DNA of 64,000 nt from Paramacrobiotus metropolitanus (Eukaryota > Tardigrada > Eutardigrada > Parachela > Macrobiotidae), in NCBI RefSeq assembly GCF_019649055.1, contig NW_026570430.1, forward strand, positions 1-64,000. The letters are read 5' to 3'. This document shows, piece after piece, positions 11,907 through 24,061 of the stretch. The notes under the pieces were generated by a model. The model did not search any database and was not told where the DNA came from. It worked only from the letters and a program-made list of their open reading frames with translations. Each line of letters begins with the position of its first letter. The first letter of the stretch is position 1. The position numbers were made by a program, and so were the translations under genes.

Positions 11907-12678
11907 GGCGTTCGTTATTGGACTGTAGTACAGCAGGAGAGATACGAGTATTGCAGTCGGGATTAGGGATGATAATTTATCAAAGTTTAATACGAACTAG
12001 CTAATGAAATAATTATGAGACTCGTCTTTTCCTGCCAACCTACGGCATGAATTATGCGTTGCCATGCAGACAGAAAGCAATATTTCCTCTTGGGAAATTC
12101 CCATGTTTCTAAGTGTCAGACGAGTAGTACATCTACGGAAGTGCTTTTAAAAAGTTTAATAGCAAAGTATATTCCTGTACTTATTGTTAGAAATTATTGG
12201 AATATTGAATGGAGAATACTAGAAGCATTAAGTACACAAACTGGTGGAAGCCCTATTATTCAGCGGTATACGAGAGGTTGCTTGTATCATAGTTGTATGT
12301 ATATTTTAATGTAGCACACGATACATTCACAATATCAGTAAGTAACTGGACATTTACTCTGTACATCTGAAAAACAAGGACTGGTGAGTGGTGACTTGGG
12401 TGCGCCGTACACTCAGTGATCATAAAATAATGCGCCGAACCCCAAGTGAGTAGGTTGGAAAAGGACAAAAGGTCACAAGAATTAGTTAGTTATGATTACG
12501 GTTATCATAACCGAGAAACATCAGAGCATTGTGCAAAATCGGATGCACTTTTACAAAACAAACAGTGCTTGTGACGAATAATAATCGACGCTTATAACCA
12601 GGTTTGAAAAGTCTGTCCGGCCTGCTTGACAATCTTCTGATACAGCTGCGCATTAATTAACACTCATATTACAGTACA
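11907..12678. other. intergenic, no supported gene
   Basis: Between the peptide precursor and the last GPCR exon. The CCATGCAG start context of the peptide lies at the left edge. Frames such as 12054-12314 plus show no family features. It may hold the peptide gene's promoter. Confidence 0.35.
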
Positions 12679-15059
12679 TCATAGTTCGGTGTTCATCGTC
12701 CTGTCCGTGCGTCTGCGACGTCTACGTCGTCGGCGGGACGTCTTTATGCGCGCCACAGTCCGTCTCTCACAGTGCGAGTGCACTGGTTCGCGGCATTTAG
12801 TTATCCATCTCCGGATCGAAGCGGCACCATAAATAACGGAAGAAAGGGCGGCATCCGCATGCCTCAGCGTATCACTAAGCCACTGTAGTTGCATCATCAG
12901 TTGTACATTCAGAGGAAACCAGCATACAAAACGGCTGCTGGCAATAGATGCAAAATACCAGTACAATTCCATACCGTTGCCTATAAAGTACAGCACTGTG
13001 GTGATCAGCAGAACGGCGGTGGCGGATACGATGCGCAGGATTCGTCGGCGTTGTTGCAGGGTGGCATCACCGTGTACTGATGGATGAGTATCAAGTGGCT
13101 GTTTGCGCTTGCGCAGATGGCATAATAAGGTAACGACGGTAAGGAGGCAGAAGAGCGCAATTATCATGGCACAAACCAGTTGGTGGACACTCTGTAAGCC
13201 GAATATTTGTCAAATCAGGTATAAATTTTACCGCTGTTTATCAAATAATTACTCTCCCCGCTTCTAAAAACCCACCCGGAAACAAAGGCCTCTTGCCGTA
13301 TCGTTAATGACTTACAGTGAATGACCACCCCCAAAATGCAATCGAAAAAAGTGACTGAAGCAAAAAGTACAGCAACATTTTCACAAACTTCAAAGACATT
13401 TTGTATATGGATCTTCATGTATCTGTTAAGGCTGTAATCACTTCATGTTTGCGTGTGACTATGAATTATGATGTTATCGCAACGTTCTGTACGATTTCTT
13501 TCCGCTTTTTCACTGTCTGAAGCTTAGAGGGTGCAACCGCGCCGTGCAAGGACAATAAACTTCCCATTATTATGATACAGTAGAAGTGGCTGACCAGGGC
13601 CCGGTCACCGGCTCCCGGCTCCGAAAAATTTCGTTTTTTCCAGGAAGACAGAGTAACCCTGGGGTATACTTAAACAAATATTTTCATCGGCCAGGGTTGA
13701 GTGGGCGTGGCCAAACTTAAATTCCAGTGGCAATACATGCAGTTATTGCAATACTAGGTATTTAAGGAATACCGTAATAGTGTACCGTACAAAGTGTCAG
13801 AGGTCTCACAAATACGTGTATTATCGGTATTCCTAATTCATAGTGCTGTATGTATTAATGCCACAGGAATTAAGTTTAGCCACGCCCACTCAATCATGGC
13901 CGATGAAACTATTAATATACCCCAGGGTTACTCTGTCTTCCTGCAAAAAATGATATTTTTTGGAGCCGGGGGCCGGTGACCGGGCCCTGGTGAGTAGTGA
14001 CTACTTTGCAGCTGAAGTGTTACGACTGTTGTTGTAGCCTCTGCGTCACTAATTGGCAAAATACGGTAATCAGCTTAATTAGCTATATTCGGTAACGCTG
14101 TAGTGAAAAAGTTTATGGTAACTTTTCCCTGTCAAATACCACTTGCCTGGATCCAGAGATAAGCCAACATCCAGTTTGCAGCCACTGAAGGAGGGATCCC
14201 AGTGGCGCTCCCATAGCGCCAGGCTAAGAGCGCGCCCGCTGATGCACCGACGAAAGCCACATAGCCTAGAGCCGTCCAGCGGAAAAATGACCTGCATGAG
14301 GGTGAGCCGTGCGCATTCCGATATCGGGCCGGTGCGAAGACAGCGAAGAAACGGTCCACAGCAAAGGTCGCCAGAGTCCTATAACGTGTAGGGGTATTTG
14401 CAACTCGAAAACACTGACAGCGAGCAATTAAATTACAGAAAAAATATTGCCCTTTATTTACAAACTGTATAAAATTTTACTGTATTTCTCTGTCAGCAAT
14501 TTGAGCTTTGCTTCCGATGAAAAACCAAGGCGCTGTTCATACCCTTGAGCGAGCTGCATTAGGCAAGCCTCCAGAAAAACTGGAATCGTTTTGTGCTCTA
14601 TTAGAGCATTGTCTTCCTCCAAACAAGGAAACTCTGCCGCAAGTCGGTCTGACGCCAGCAGCAGCAAAAAGCGATTCCATCTGCACAAAGAAAAGCATAT
14701 TAAGTTCGATAAATTCGAATTTCGATGAATTTACCATGAATTTTGATAATAATTGCGACACTGTATTAAACTTACAAAAACAGGAAGTGGATGGTCAGGT
14801 ATACCATCAGAAATCTCTCCCGGCTGCTCGATCGGCGTGCGGCGACTTTATGGTCTTGCGTGGCCTTCTTGCGGAATTTACGCAGCAGCATATAGATACC
14901 AAATCCGTTGCCCAATGATCCAAAGGACAAAAGCACGAGGAACGTGTAGGTCGTCCATTCATCCTTGGAAAGAAGGCACAACCGCTGGCGTCTCAAAGCG
15001 TCAGTCTCGATAGTGCGATTGACCACAGGAAAACCGCATGCGTCTGTGATATTCTCCAT
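12679..15059 (-). CDS. rhodopsin-like G-protein-coupled receptor, split gene
   Basis: Three exons are clear. Exon A (15059-14776) starts MENITDACGF, has NIT and NRT glycosylation sites, a TM1 with the family GN pair (FGSLGNGFGIYMLL) and the start of TM2, and ends at a perfect GTAAGT. Exon C (14378-14147) begins TLATFAVDRFFAVFAP, the end of TM3 with DRF in place of DRY, then TM4; it ends CAG|GCAAGT, a GC donor. Exon D (13191-12679) starts after CTTACAG in matching phase 0 and gives TM5, a basic loop, TM6 and TM7. TM7 has LSSVIYG where NPxxY is usual. The tail has nine consecutive arginines. The stretch from mid-TM2 to mid-TM3 (about 35 residues) was not found, so an exon is missed or lost. The ligand is unknown. 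A neuropeptide-like precursor lies next door. Confidence 0.65.
13594..13990. mobile_element. 397-bp hairpin MITE in a GPCR intron
   Basis: Two arms of about 185 bp are inverted copies with a short loop, so nearly the whole element can fold back. Ends are CCAGGGCCCGGTCACCGG and its mirror. Flanking TGA on both sides (13591-13593 and 13991-13993) suggests a 3-bp target duplication. No coding content. It lies in the intron between the TM4 and TM5 exons of the GPCR. The superfamily is uncertain: 3-bp duplications occur in Harbinger-like and CACTA-like groups, while the CAGGG end recalls hAT. Confidence 0.7.
14453..14458 (-). terminator. polyadenylation signal AATAAA
   Basis: AATAAA on the minus strand overlaps the stop codon of the terminal exon at 14680-14458, which leaves almost no 3' untranslated region before the signal. 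Confidence 0.5.
14458..14680 (-). other. possible alternative terminal exon inside the GPCR gene
   Basis: After an acceptor TTTCTTTGTGCAG, a 73-codon frame runs WNRFLLLLASDRLAAEF … LEACLMQLAQGYEQ … YSKILYSL to a TAA that overlaps AATAAA. The acceptor phase matches the GTAAGT donor of GPCR exon A (both split a codon after base 2). Joined, this would give a short receptor isoform ending soon after TM2 by intronic polyadenylation. Alternatively it is the tail of an unrelated transcript inserted here. I do not recognise the protein sequence. Confidence 0.4.
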
Positions 15060-17149
15060 GTTAAAAAGAATAGGAACGATCAGCTGCCGGCAATGTAGGT
15101 ATAAAATACAGCGTGCGCAACACAAACATTCACATCTTTTAAAATTCTGATTCAATCGTTTTGAGTGCAGCTATTTTATATGAAGTTTTGTGATGGGAAT
15201 AATATGATCATATAAGAGAAATCTAGAAACATCATAGTCACGTTAATTACATGGATCACCGACGGAGGCTTACCGGTGCGCGGATGTTCGTGTTGCGACA
15301 CAAAGACAGTAAGCCAGCCAACTTTCGCTTCCCGCCCCTGGTAAGCCTCCTGTTACGCATTTACTAAACAGGGGAAGCGATATTAAAGCGACTGGGTTAT
15401 CACGCGGGGCGGCGTTGCAGGGTAGCAAATAACCGGTATCGATTCTGCCGGTAAAACAGAGAAGAGCCTTATTAAGCCGCTGTTAATCCGGCAATTAGCC
15501 TATCATAAATCAGGAGCTGCGCTACCGTACTGAAATTATCAACGATGACGATGACAGTGCACCAAAAATGGAGTGTTATATAAATGGAATATTAGCGCAA
15601 ACCGGATCATACGTACATAATAAAAAGTACGTATACTGTATTAAGTACGAAGTCCTGTGCACTAAATATCATTATGTTATGACATATCCATGTAGCCGCA
15701 GAAACACTAACAGCAATTATTACCGGGTAGGTATTAATCAGCATGATATTATATAAGTTGCACGGGTTGCGCGGAAAATAGCGCGGACAGATCGGAGTGA
15801 TGTGTTGATTTGCAGTAAAGCGGAATCAGCACAAACTCGCGTCTCGCAGCCGGCTTTGAGGGATAAAATTATAAGCAATTATATCGGTACGATATATAAT
15901 GCACCATCGCAGTTCGCAGGCACAACCAGGAACAACACAACACGGAAAATATCTGGGCTGTGTCTAAAAGCCAAACTGTCATTGCGCACTGAAACGAGGA
16001 AGCAAGTAAAGCGTAGCAGGGTGGATGATCCATTGTCGTGAACGCGTAGCTTTTTCCCAACCCAAGCGTAGCAAAGGTCCACTATGTTCAGCGATAATAG
16101 AGAATGCGGTCACCGAATGTGCATATGCACGGCGGTTTTCGCAGATAAATGCACACAAGCGCTGTGGCCGTATAGAAGAGAGAAAACCAAGTCAGTAACA
16201 ACCAGCACCGTATTCCTGCACAACTGATTTCAGCCAGCTGGACTGTAACATTGCGGCAGTACAGTACGTGTAGATAATCCCGGCCAGGTGGGGTACATAT
16301 ACCAAAGGGCGTATGATCACCTCTTTCTACATCCTACGTCCAAGTCTCGTTGGTAGTTTCAATTCGTCGTCCAGAAGAGAACCGTGATACCCCGGCCTGT
16401 CGTCCACGTCCATACCTGCTATGCGTAGCCTTTACGTTTGTTTTTCTCGCTGTAATGACGTGAGCTAAATATCCGGACAGACTTGTACGCACTGTAATTA
16501 AGTGCCACAGTAAGTACTGAATGTACCGTCACAGATAACGAGACCTACCTAAAACAATAGATAACGAGACCTACCTTGCTTTCATCCATTTTGGTACTCT
16601 GTACTTCGTTCGTACTTCCATTTCGATACTTGTTAAAGGTTAACTGATGGAAAACCTAAAACAATAGTCTACATCAATACATAGATATTAAATTTTGATA
16701 TACTGTAAGTTACGTGCGGCAAAATAATAACGTACCGAATCTAAAAGACCTCAACCTGAACAGCATGCTTTACAATAATTGCAAAATCAATAATTTCAGA
16801 ATACTTACATTATAATTATGTGCCCATTGTGCTGTAAGGTTAAGCGCTGTCTGTTTTTATTATAGTACTACGCAGTGACTACTAACCATAGATCGTATTT
16901 GAATAGTAATATAGTCGATACACAGAAACTCCTCTAGACAATCATCTGTCATCTTTATTGTCGTTGTTTTCACTCATATTGGTTTGAAAATGTTCATCGA
17001 CCGTGCAGGTTGAGAATTAAAAATACATGGGTATTGTGCTCGTTAGTGCGATTCTCTAGAACCATAACAATTCTTATTTTATGCTTATGTATGTTCAGTT
17101 ATACCGGTTACTGTCTCTGTACGTGTGTGTACGATGATTTAATAGTAAG
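15060..17149. other. intergenic, no supported gene
   Basis: Upstream of the GPCR. Minor structure only: an inverted pair GGAGGCTTACC / GGTAAGCCTCC (15262 and 15341) and a 16-bp direct duplication (ATAACGAGACCTACCT) near 16535 and 16560. No exon, RNA gene or element could be supported. Confidence 0.4.
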
Positions 17150-18000
17150 GCTTTTCCTTCTTCTGACCTCTGCATTTAGTCGGTGAAATATTCTTCCGGT
17201 AACTGGCGAAAATGACCTTTAGCCGATTCCCGCACCGCTTCCTCCGTGCACCTCTCCTTTGCTGTTGCTGGTATCCTCCGGGATGTGCTAAACTTACCGG
17301 CGTATGTAGTCGAAGTTATGCCGCAGCGAAAGTCTATGCAGTGATCGCTGCCCGCTCAACATTCCCGCAGCTCCTGCCGCCCTCCTGTCAGCACTGTGTT
17401 TGTTCCGCCGCATTTAGATTTTCCTTTTTCGCATCGATATCGTGGCGATGGATTAGTTGTGGAAAGATGCGCAGATCCCGAGTGCTTTGAACAGACAAGC
17501 TACTGCCTCTCCACACCTTTTCCCGACGCTTCTTATGGTGTGCCCGAATTTTTGTGATACTGTACAGACTGTACTGGGCTGACTGTATGTACTCGCATTA
17601 CTAGCATTAGCAAAAAGGATAAGAATTTATAACCGCTAAAAATAAAAATTTCTATACGAGTATAGGGCCTAATCTGCTCAACTTTCGTCACGTTTTTCTG
17701 TATGTCTGTCAAACGACAACATATTATGTACATGAACATATTATGTACATGAACATATTATGTACATGTACATGGACATATTATGTACATGATCATATTA
17801 TCAACATGAACTTCATGAATCCACTTCCTGGTTTGTGGGACACATTCGAGAATATTTTATGTATACTTCTATACTATTACTGCGCGTTTGTCCAGTTTTG
17901 AGGGGTCTCGCCCACAGTTGTGGCGGTGAGCTTATTCTTTACTTGTTGATGATGTTGCCTACTCGATTGTGAAGAGCATACCATGTTGGAACAGCGGGGT
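17150..18000. repeat. tandem duplication, copy 1 (includes upstream repeat B)
   Basis: The segment matches 18530-19170 in order: the repeat-B start (TCTGACCTCTGCATTTAGTC, then CGGTAACTGGCGAAAATGACC), a middle with TCGTCACGTTTTTCTGTATG and an end with ATTACTGCGCGTTTGTCC and GTGGCGGTGAGC. The offset is about 1.3-1.4 kb and divergence is substantial. Repeat B also occurs near 31290-31480, 44380-44630 and 57000-57300, so this is part of the F-box duplication unit dispersed outside the main array. Confidence 0.6.
17722..17812. repeat. minisatellite, unit about 17 bp
   Basis: About five imperfect copies of AACATATTATGTACATG run head to tail inside copy 1 of the tandem duplication. The unit contains the palindrome ATGTACAT. 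Confidence 0.85.
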
Positions 18001-18009
18001 TTTGCGACG

Positions 18010-18340
18010 GTTTTGTGCCGGTAGTCGCACTGAGCGTACACATGCTTATATGGTTTGTACGAGCACAAAATTATTTAGCTGCGCTTTACGCAGTAATGTA
18101 TATCTGGTGCATTGAAAAGAAAGGTTCATGTCTTAAAATTGTAATTAGGCGCCCGATTTCAATCCTGACTTTCGCCGATCCGATTTTGCGGCACACGTAC
18201 CGCAAAAATGTACTGTCGTTATGCAGGCTCTACGACGGTTTATGCTAACCCTGTAGTCGCTTTGGCTCATTCGGCTCCAGGATTCCGACGTTCAATACGC
18301 CCACTGTCGCCCAACGGAACACTAAAATAATATATGTAAA
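18010..18340. repeat. remnant resembling F-box intron 2
   Basis: The run from the TGTACGAGCACAAAAT word (18055) through TGCGCTTTACG, a donor-like CCGATCCG area and CCAGGATTCCGACGTT (18278) matches in order the intron-2 region of copy 5 (51500-51770) and parts of introns 2 of copies 1 and 3. No exon remains. It is a decayed piece of the same duplication unit. Confidence 0.5.
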
Positions 18341-18349
18341 TACGTATCT

Positions 18350-19170
18350 CGCTTTCTGAACTGTTTCGCAGTGGTCAGATGCCGGTGGAAATGACCAACC
18401 GGCCATGCGACAATCTTCACGTAAAATACGGCATATTGCTGCCTATACAATACTGCCAGACGCGTATTCGCAAAATGAGTTCGCGTTGCACTGCTCTTAA
18501 CGCTTCTCAACACTGGTCGTGTCCTGTCCACTCCCCTTTTTCTTTTTCCTTCTTTCGATCTCTGTATCCAGTCGGTAACCGGCGAAAGTGACCTTTAGTC
18601 ACCTTCCACACCGCTTCTTCCGTGCACCGTTCCTTGGGCTGCTGATGGTATGCTCCGAGATGTGCTAAAATTTCTGGCGTAGGTGGTCAACGGCGTAACG
18701 ACATTGTTGTGATCGATTAGTTGTATAAAGAAGCGCTAACTGAGAGCTGAGAATAAACAAGGCTGCTGTTGCCTACAGCTAGGGCCTAACCCCGCTTTTT
18801 GCCGACAGTTCTTATAGTTTGCCGGAATTTTGGGGATAATGTTAAAAGGACCAAAATGAAAGGAGCATTCAATACTGCTAAACAAGTCTAAAGTATAGGC
18901 CTATTTCATTCGATTTTCGTCACATTTCTTTTTCATGTGTGTCAAAACAACAAAATATGCATATGAACTTTGACGACCATGAAACAATTTCCTGTTTTCA
19001 GGGATACATTTCAGGATATCTAGAGCATCGCTAAGTATATTTTATTATGTATACACCATTACTACGCGTTTATCGGATACTGTAGGATCTCGCCAGCAGC
19101 TCGTGGCGGTGAGCGTATTCCTTACTTTGTCGATCGTGATGCCAATCAGCCCCACATTCCCGGTGTGCGG
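18350..19170. repeat. tandem duplication, copy 2
   Basis: Second copy of the 17150-18000 segment. Its left part (CAGATGCCGGTGGAAATGAC) also matches sequence near 44230, 42620 and 55410 upstream of F-box copies. Many small differences show it is old. Confidence 0.55.
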
Positions 19171-19593
19171 CAGCTGGCGATGAGACCCATTTCGTGTAAG
19201 CCGAACCTTCCATTTATTTCAGAACAGTGCAAATAACAGACAAGAAAAACGTCGAATTAAATGCAACCTCGATTGTGTCTACGTTCAGTAACCCATCACC
19301 TTTTATAGTGAAATACGAGGACCGGCGTCGGTATGCCGGTGACACGACTGCTGCAAAGTCTACGAGTGCCGGGACTAATAAGGAAACAATTTCCGCTAAT
19401 GCAAACTAATTTAACACATTTATACAAGTAATCTTGCTCATACTGCAACAGCAACACCAATCAGCGTTTCACTTGTTTCATGTTCTTCACAGTGCACCAT
19501 GTCCTCAATAACAACGGCAAAGTAAACAACGCATAGCAGACATACGCAAAGTAAACAACGCCTCCAAAGTTACATTTAACGATGTTAAATGAC
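19171..19593. other. no recognisable feature
   Basis: Left flank of the DIRS-like fossil. A 22-bp phrase around GCAAAGTAAACAACGC is repeated near 19515 and 19548 and again near 57925. No gene supported. Confidence 0.35.
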
Positions 19594-20144
19594 GTTAATG
19601 TTAGCTGGAGGTATGTACTCCCGCTCTTTTCTCTTCACCACGTGTAGTGAGTTACGTGTTTGGGTGGTGGCGCTGCGCATCGTCGGAGCCAATTAGATCA
19701 AAGCGGCCGCCATCACGCGCACGGCCGCTGTTGCACCCGGCACTGTTCCAGTGCCCGTTCTTGGTTTTGCATTCTCACTGTTGTTGGTTTAGCATTTCTG
19801 TTCTCCATTTCTGCTGTGTGCGCGCGAGTGATTTTGTTTTTATAAGTTGCACTTTTTCTGTTTTTTCCCATTATCCGCTCTTGTTACTGAGCTCACTGGC
19901 TATGCCACCAAGGCGATTAGGACGCGGAAGACCGTCAGGACGCGGGAAACCGACGGGATCTTCTACGAGCCGCGGGCGTAAGCGAAGGGCCAGTGCTTCT
20001 CCTTTGCCAGCCCGGCTTCGTTCCCAGGTTACAGTACCGCCGTCAACAACCTTTCCACCCAGCACGAATGACCTTCTGAAGACTTTCACCGATCAAATGC
20101 TAGCTCTGAATGAAAAGATCACATCGGTGGAAAAGAACGCACCG

Positions 20145-20152
20145 CAAGGAAC
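20145..20152. repeat. 8-bp target site duplication, left
   Basis: CAAGGAAC, identical to 24596-24603, directly outside the hAT inverted repeats. Confidence 0.95.
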
Positions 20153-20186
20153 CAGACCTGGGCAGTTATGGAAATTTGGCCTATAG

Positions 20187-20283
20187 TTAGAGTTACGAGT
20201 TCAGTGTAGCGCGCGAGTTACGTTACGAGTTACGTTATTCAAACAAACTAGAGTTATGAGTTATAACGCGAGTTACGTTACAA
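20187..20283. promoter_or_regulatory. hAT subterminal repeat cluster, left
   Basis: About five copies of GAGTTACG/GAGTTATG-like words within 100 bp just inside the terminal repeat. Repeated short subterminal words are known transposase-binding sites in hAT elements such as Ac and Hermes; that role is inferred here. Confidence 0.65.
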
Positions 20284-20304
20284 TAAAAAATTCATACGTC
20301 TTTA

Positions 20305-23300
20305 TTAATCATTTTCAAGTAATCTCTTTAGAGTACCGGTATTACTATTACCAGATTTAAAACACAGATCGTTATTAACTTTGCAAAATAGCTGATTCTC
20401 AAAATTCTCATCCGTACAACTAGCACGCCTGGGACTTAACAATGCGCCCGCAACGCTAAAGAGACGCTCAACTAGAGCAGTACTAGCGGGCGCCGCTAAC
20501 ATTCGCCTAGAAAGCCTATGCAATCGGGGAAAGTCATTTTTCTTGTCTTGCCAAAATCGCAGGACACTCTCGCATTCGCTAACGTCTGCCTGATAGCTGC
20601 TGAATTCCTTTTCAACTGAAATCGCTTCCTGATCTGCTGACACTGCATCTCCTTCACCATCATCCATGAAGTCCAGGAAATTAGACATCTTGACGGTTTT
20701 ATTGACGCGGCACTTTCGACTACGCTGTCAAAGCCATCTACTTCATTCATTAAAAGTAGGATTTCTTTTTTTACAGTCGCTTCCTTCTGTTTGTCCTTCG
20801 AATATTTACACCACTTCAACTTTGCTCGTGGATCCAAAATGTGGCAACGATGTACAGCGTATCTGATTCATACTTCGCAAAACGGGTGTTCAGTTCGTCC
20901 AACGTGTCTCTGGCAAAACTTTGCAATACATCGAATTCAGTCGATGTTCCTGCTGCTAGATATTTCTGAAACAAACAACGATATTCTACATTCCAAAACT
21001 TGTTTGCATTCGTACACAAAATATACCGGTTTAGTGTATCAACTCATTCAGCTGTATCTGTATAGTCAGTATATTGTAACAGTGGCCTATCTGGCTACTG
21101 TTCTAGTGGGGTGGCGATCAGCCTTTACCACGATTAAACGGCTGTTGGTGTGAAAGGTGGCACGGCCGGCAACGATGCTGGCCGAGGACGCTCTTACTGA
21201 TGTACACAATTACACAGGTGGCTCCGATTGGGATGACGCTAGTTCATCCCAAGCGGTCAAACGCAACAACGTAACTCAAGGCATGTTTAATGACAAGGGA
21301 ATCAAGAACACAGCAAGGTTGTAAGCAAGGGTTTCAACAAGAGGAACAATCAAGTAGATGCAAGCTGTAACAAGCTGAGCACAAGACTGAATTCTAGAAA
21401 TTCATGAGAAAGGAAACTAGCCGGTAAAATGGACAAATTCATAACGCGATGGAATGATTCATCATAACTAGGCGGTCTTATCGTTCGTACAAATACTATC
21501 GCTACAATATATATGCCGTACCATGCACAAGTCATGTCCGGCAAATAACGATTTTATTGTACAGTAATAAATTACGCAATACTCCTACTAATCGTAAATA
21601 CAGTATTCTAACACCACGTAGGTATTAGTAACGTATTAATATTTCTTATAATATGCATATATTGCAAGTTTATGGCTCACCTCAAGCATAATCCGCAGAC
21701 GGTAGCTTATCGGAATAACAGAAGCGATAGTTGCAACACCTTCTTCTTGTAACGTCAGGAAAGCTTCCTCGAAAGGTTCAGTAAGCTCAACAAATTCTTT
21801 CAAAATGCTGTGACTACGGACGTCTAGCTTAAGGTCCAGTGGCAGAGACGTAGTGTTCCAATCAAACTTAACTGCTACCGATGCCATCTTGTGATTTGTA
21901 TTCCACCGCGTCCGACATCGCTCCCGAAATGATCTCCCACCAAATTCCGACTGAACGAGCTCATGGTTTTGATTGGACTTGTTGATCTTGCTAATAATCG
22001 CTGCTGATTTCTCGACAGAACGATGAAGTGCCCTGCATTTCTCTGCAGGTTTTTTCAGCACCAACTGCAGCGTATGCGCAGCACAGGTCACCTGCAAATA
22101 TTGAATGCAGTCAATGCACCGATTCACAAACCCTTTTGCTATATGCCTGCCTGTGTAGTAATAAATAATAATATATAAATTATACAACTTGAACTCGCTT
22201 TTTCGTAAAATTTCGATGTACACTGTACAGCACCTATACAAATATTAATGCAGAAAATTGTTTTTTTGCGAAAACCTTTGATGATCTCTTAATGCATGAT
22301 GCAGCTGCTGCATTAACTGTTTCGTAGTTATAGCCATAATCCGCGCCGCAGTAAGAATGTTGGCTTACAAGAACATTTCGCTTATCCAAGGAGCAAAATT
22401 TGCGCAGACCAGAGCTGAGCTCTTCCGCAATTTCTTCTCCACCGTCAAGATCATCAAAGTCCAGCTGACTTCCAAAGAAATCGAGATCAAAATCATCTAA
22501 ACACGAGTAAAGATAAAACAAGCAACACCACTGGCACAGCGGAAATAAATAAAATCTGCAGACACGTTCTATGTAGTATGCAGCAGTATGTAGTATGTCG
22601 TACTACTATGCACTATGTAATAATTATGTACTCTGTAGATTGTAGTGTACTCTACAGCTTGTTGTTATGTGGCCCGTTCTATGAAGTACAAGCTTGTCCG
22701 GTAATTTCTTACGAATCAATACAGCGAAATACACAAATTTACGACGTAGTGTAGTGGCAATTGCCATAGGACAAACTCAACGCTAAATATATGCTGTTTG
22801 TACCTTTACGTAGGAAATTACCGGACAAGCTTGTACATAAATGAACTGTAAGCTATAATATTGAAAAATACATGTACAGTATGCGAAAAAATTTTACCGA
22901 AAGTAAATCGTCCTTGGCTTTCATCAGTACATCCTGGCATCCACTGCTCAAATGCCTTGAGTATATTAGGTCCATTATCAACGCCGATAAAACCGAGCTT
23001 GTCTCTGACGTCGTATTCTGCTATTACTTCTACAGCCAAAACGGAAATATCTTCCGCTTTATGAGTGCCACTAAATCGGGGGCATGCAAGCATGTAACGG
23101 CGGAGATTTCCTTGGCGGTCTAAAAAGTGTACGGTCATCCCGAGATATCCGCGCTTGGAGCGGCTGCTCCAAATATCGATGCACAGCGCAACGGACTTCT
23201 CTTCGGTTTCTTGCAAGAGTTGTTTCAGATTTTCTTTGGCGGCGCTTGTCATCTCTTGATGCCTTCGACTAATAGTACGTCTTGATGGCCACTAAAAATG

Positions 23301-24061
23301 AACCAAATATACACGTAATTTGAAGACTGTATAGTATACATGTACAGCTATATTCGATTAGAAATTCAGAAACATACAGCAGGCAAATTACTTTCTACAA
23401 CATAAAGTAAAAATAAAGGTTTGCACTCACCGTCAGTTTTGGGTCGATATCTTTCACCAGATCGTCAAACGTACGGTCTTCAAGAATACTTAAGGGACAC
23501 GCCGTTTTTGCATAAACTTTAGCGACATTCTCCACCAGTCGTTTCTGCGTCGGATCGCTGGAGCTGTATGGCCGTCCAGTGCGGACCCCAAAGCTTTCCA
23601 GCTTGGCTTGTTGTTTTGAAGAACTTTCTTTTGCGCTCGGTACAGTAAGAAAGGAAACAACTTCCTGCGAATCGAAAGACACTTAATCGCATGCAGTATA
23701 TCTCGAACTGGATTAAAAACTCAGTATTTACTATTTAAGGAATAGGGACTTCGTTGTGAGCGCTTCACATTTTATTCGGTAAAAGCGAAACTTACCTGCA
23801 GTTTCTCGTGATTTCGCCTCACATGGACAGCAAAATTTGCATAACCGTTGACTGCATTAACACGCTTTCCCGTTTTGCAACTGGTGGAGACACAGAGACG
23901 ACATATTCCCGTGTGATTTCGCTGAGGAACACCAGTTTTGCTTTTTCCACTGACAGAAGATCGTTCTGTGATAAACTCTCTGAAGTAATCCGCATCAGTT
24001 CTCTTCGCGCTGCTCTGCACAGGTGCAGATGCCGTGGACGAACCAGCATTCAGAGTCGACA
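20305..24061 (-). pseudogene. hAT-family transposase, multi-exon, apparently frameshifted
   Basis: From the right: a BED zinc finger exon (MSTLNAGSS start near 24061, with CRLC … HVRRNH) ending at a GTAAGT donor (near 23787); an exon after TTCGCAG ending at GTGAGT (about 23668-23430); an exon after TTTTTAG with the first catalytic Asp (CIDIWSSRSKRG, near 23180) and second (FIGVDNGPN, near 22980); an acidic exon near 22498; an exon after TTTGCAG with CAAHTLQLVLK and RCRTRWNT ending at GTGAGC (about 22092-21680); then 20970 onward with a YLAAGTS start, and the C-terminal dimerisation part with ASTALVERLFSVAG ending LLEND (20305). Near 20833 the expected ATFLDPRAK motif is interrupted by one missing base, so this copy is probably inactive. 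Confidence 0.8.

Noticed and set aside
15262-15351. Small element with GGAGGCTTACC inverted ends
   Set aside because: Only 11 bp of pairing and no target duplication; could be chance.
17722-17812. CRISPR-like array
   Set aside because: Units are contiguous with no spacers; a minisatellite in a eukaryotic genome.
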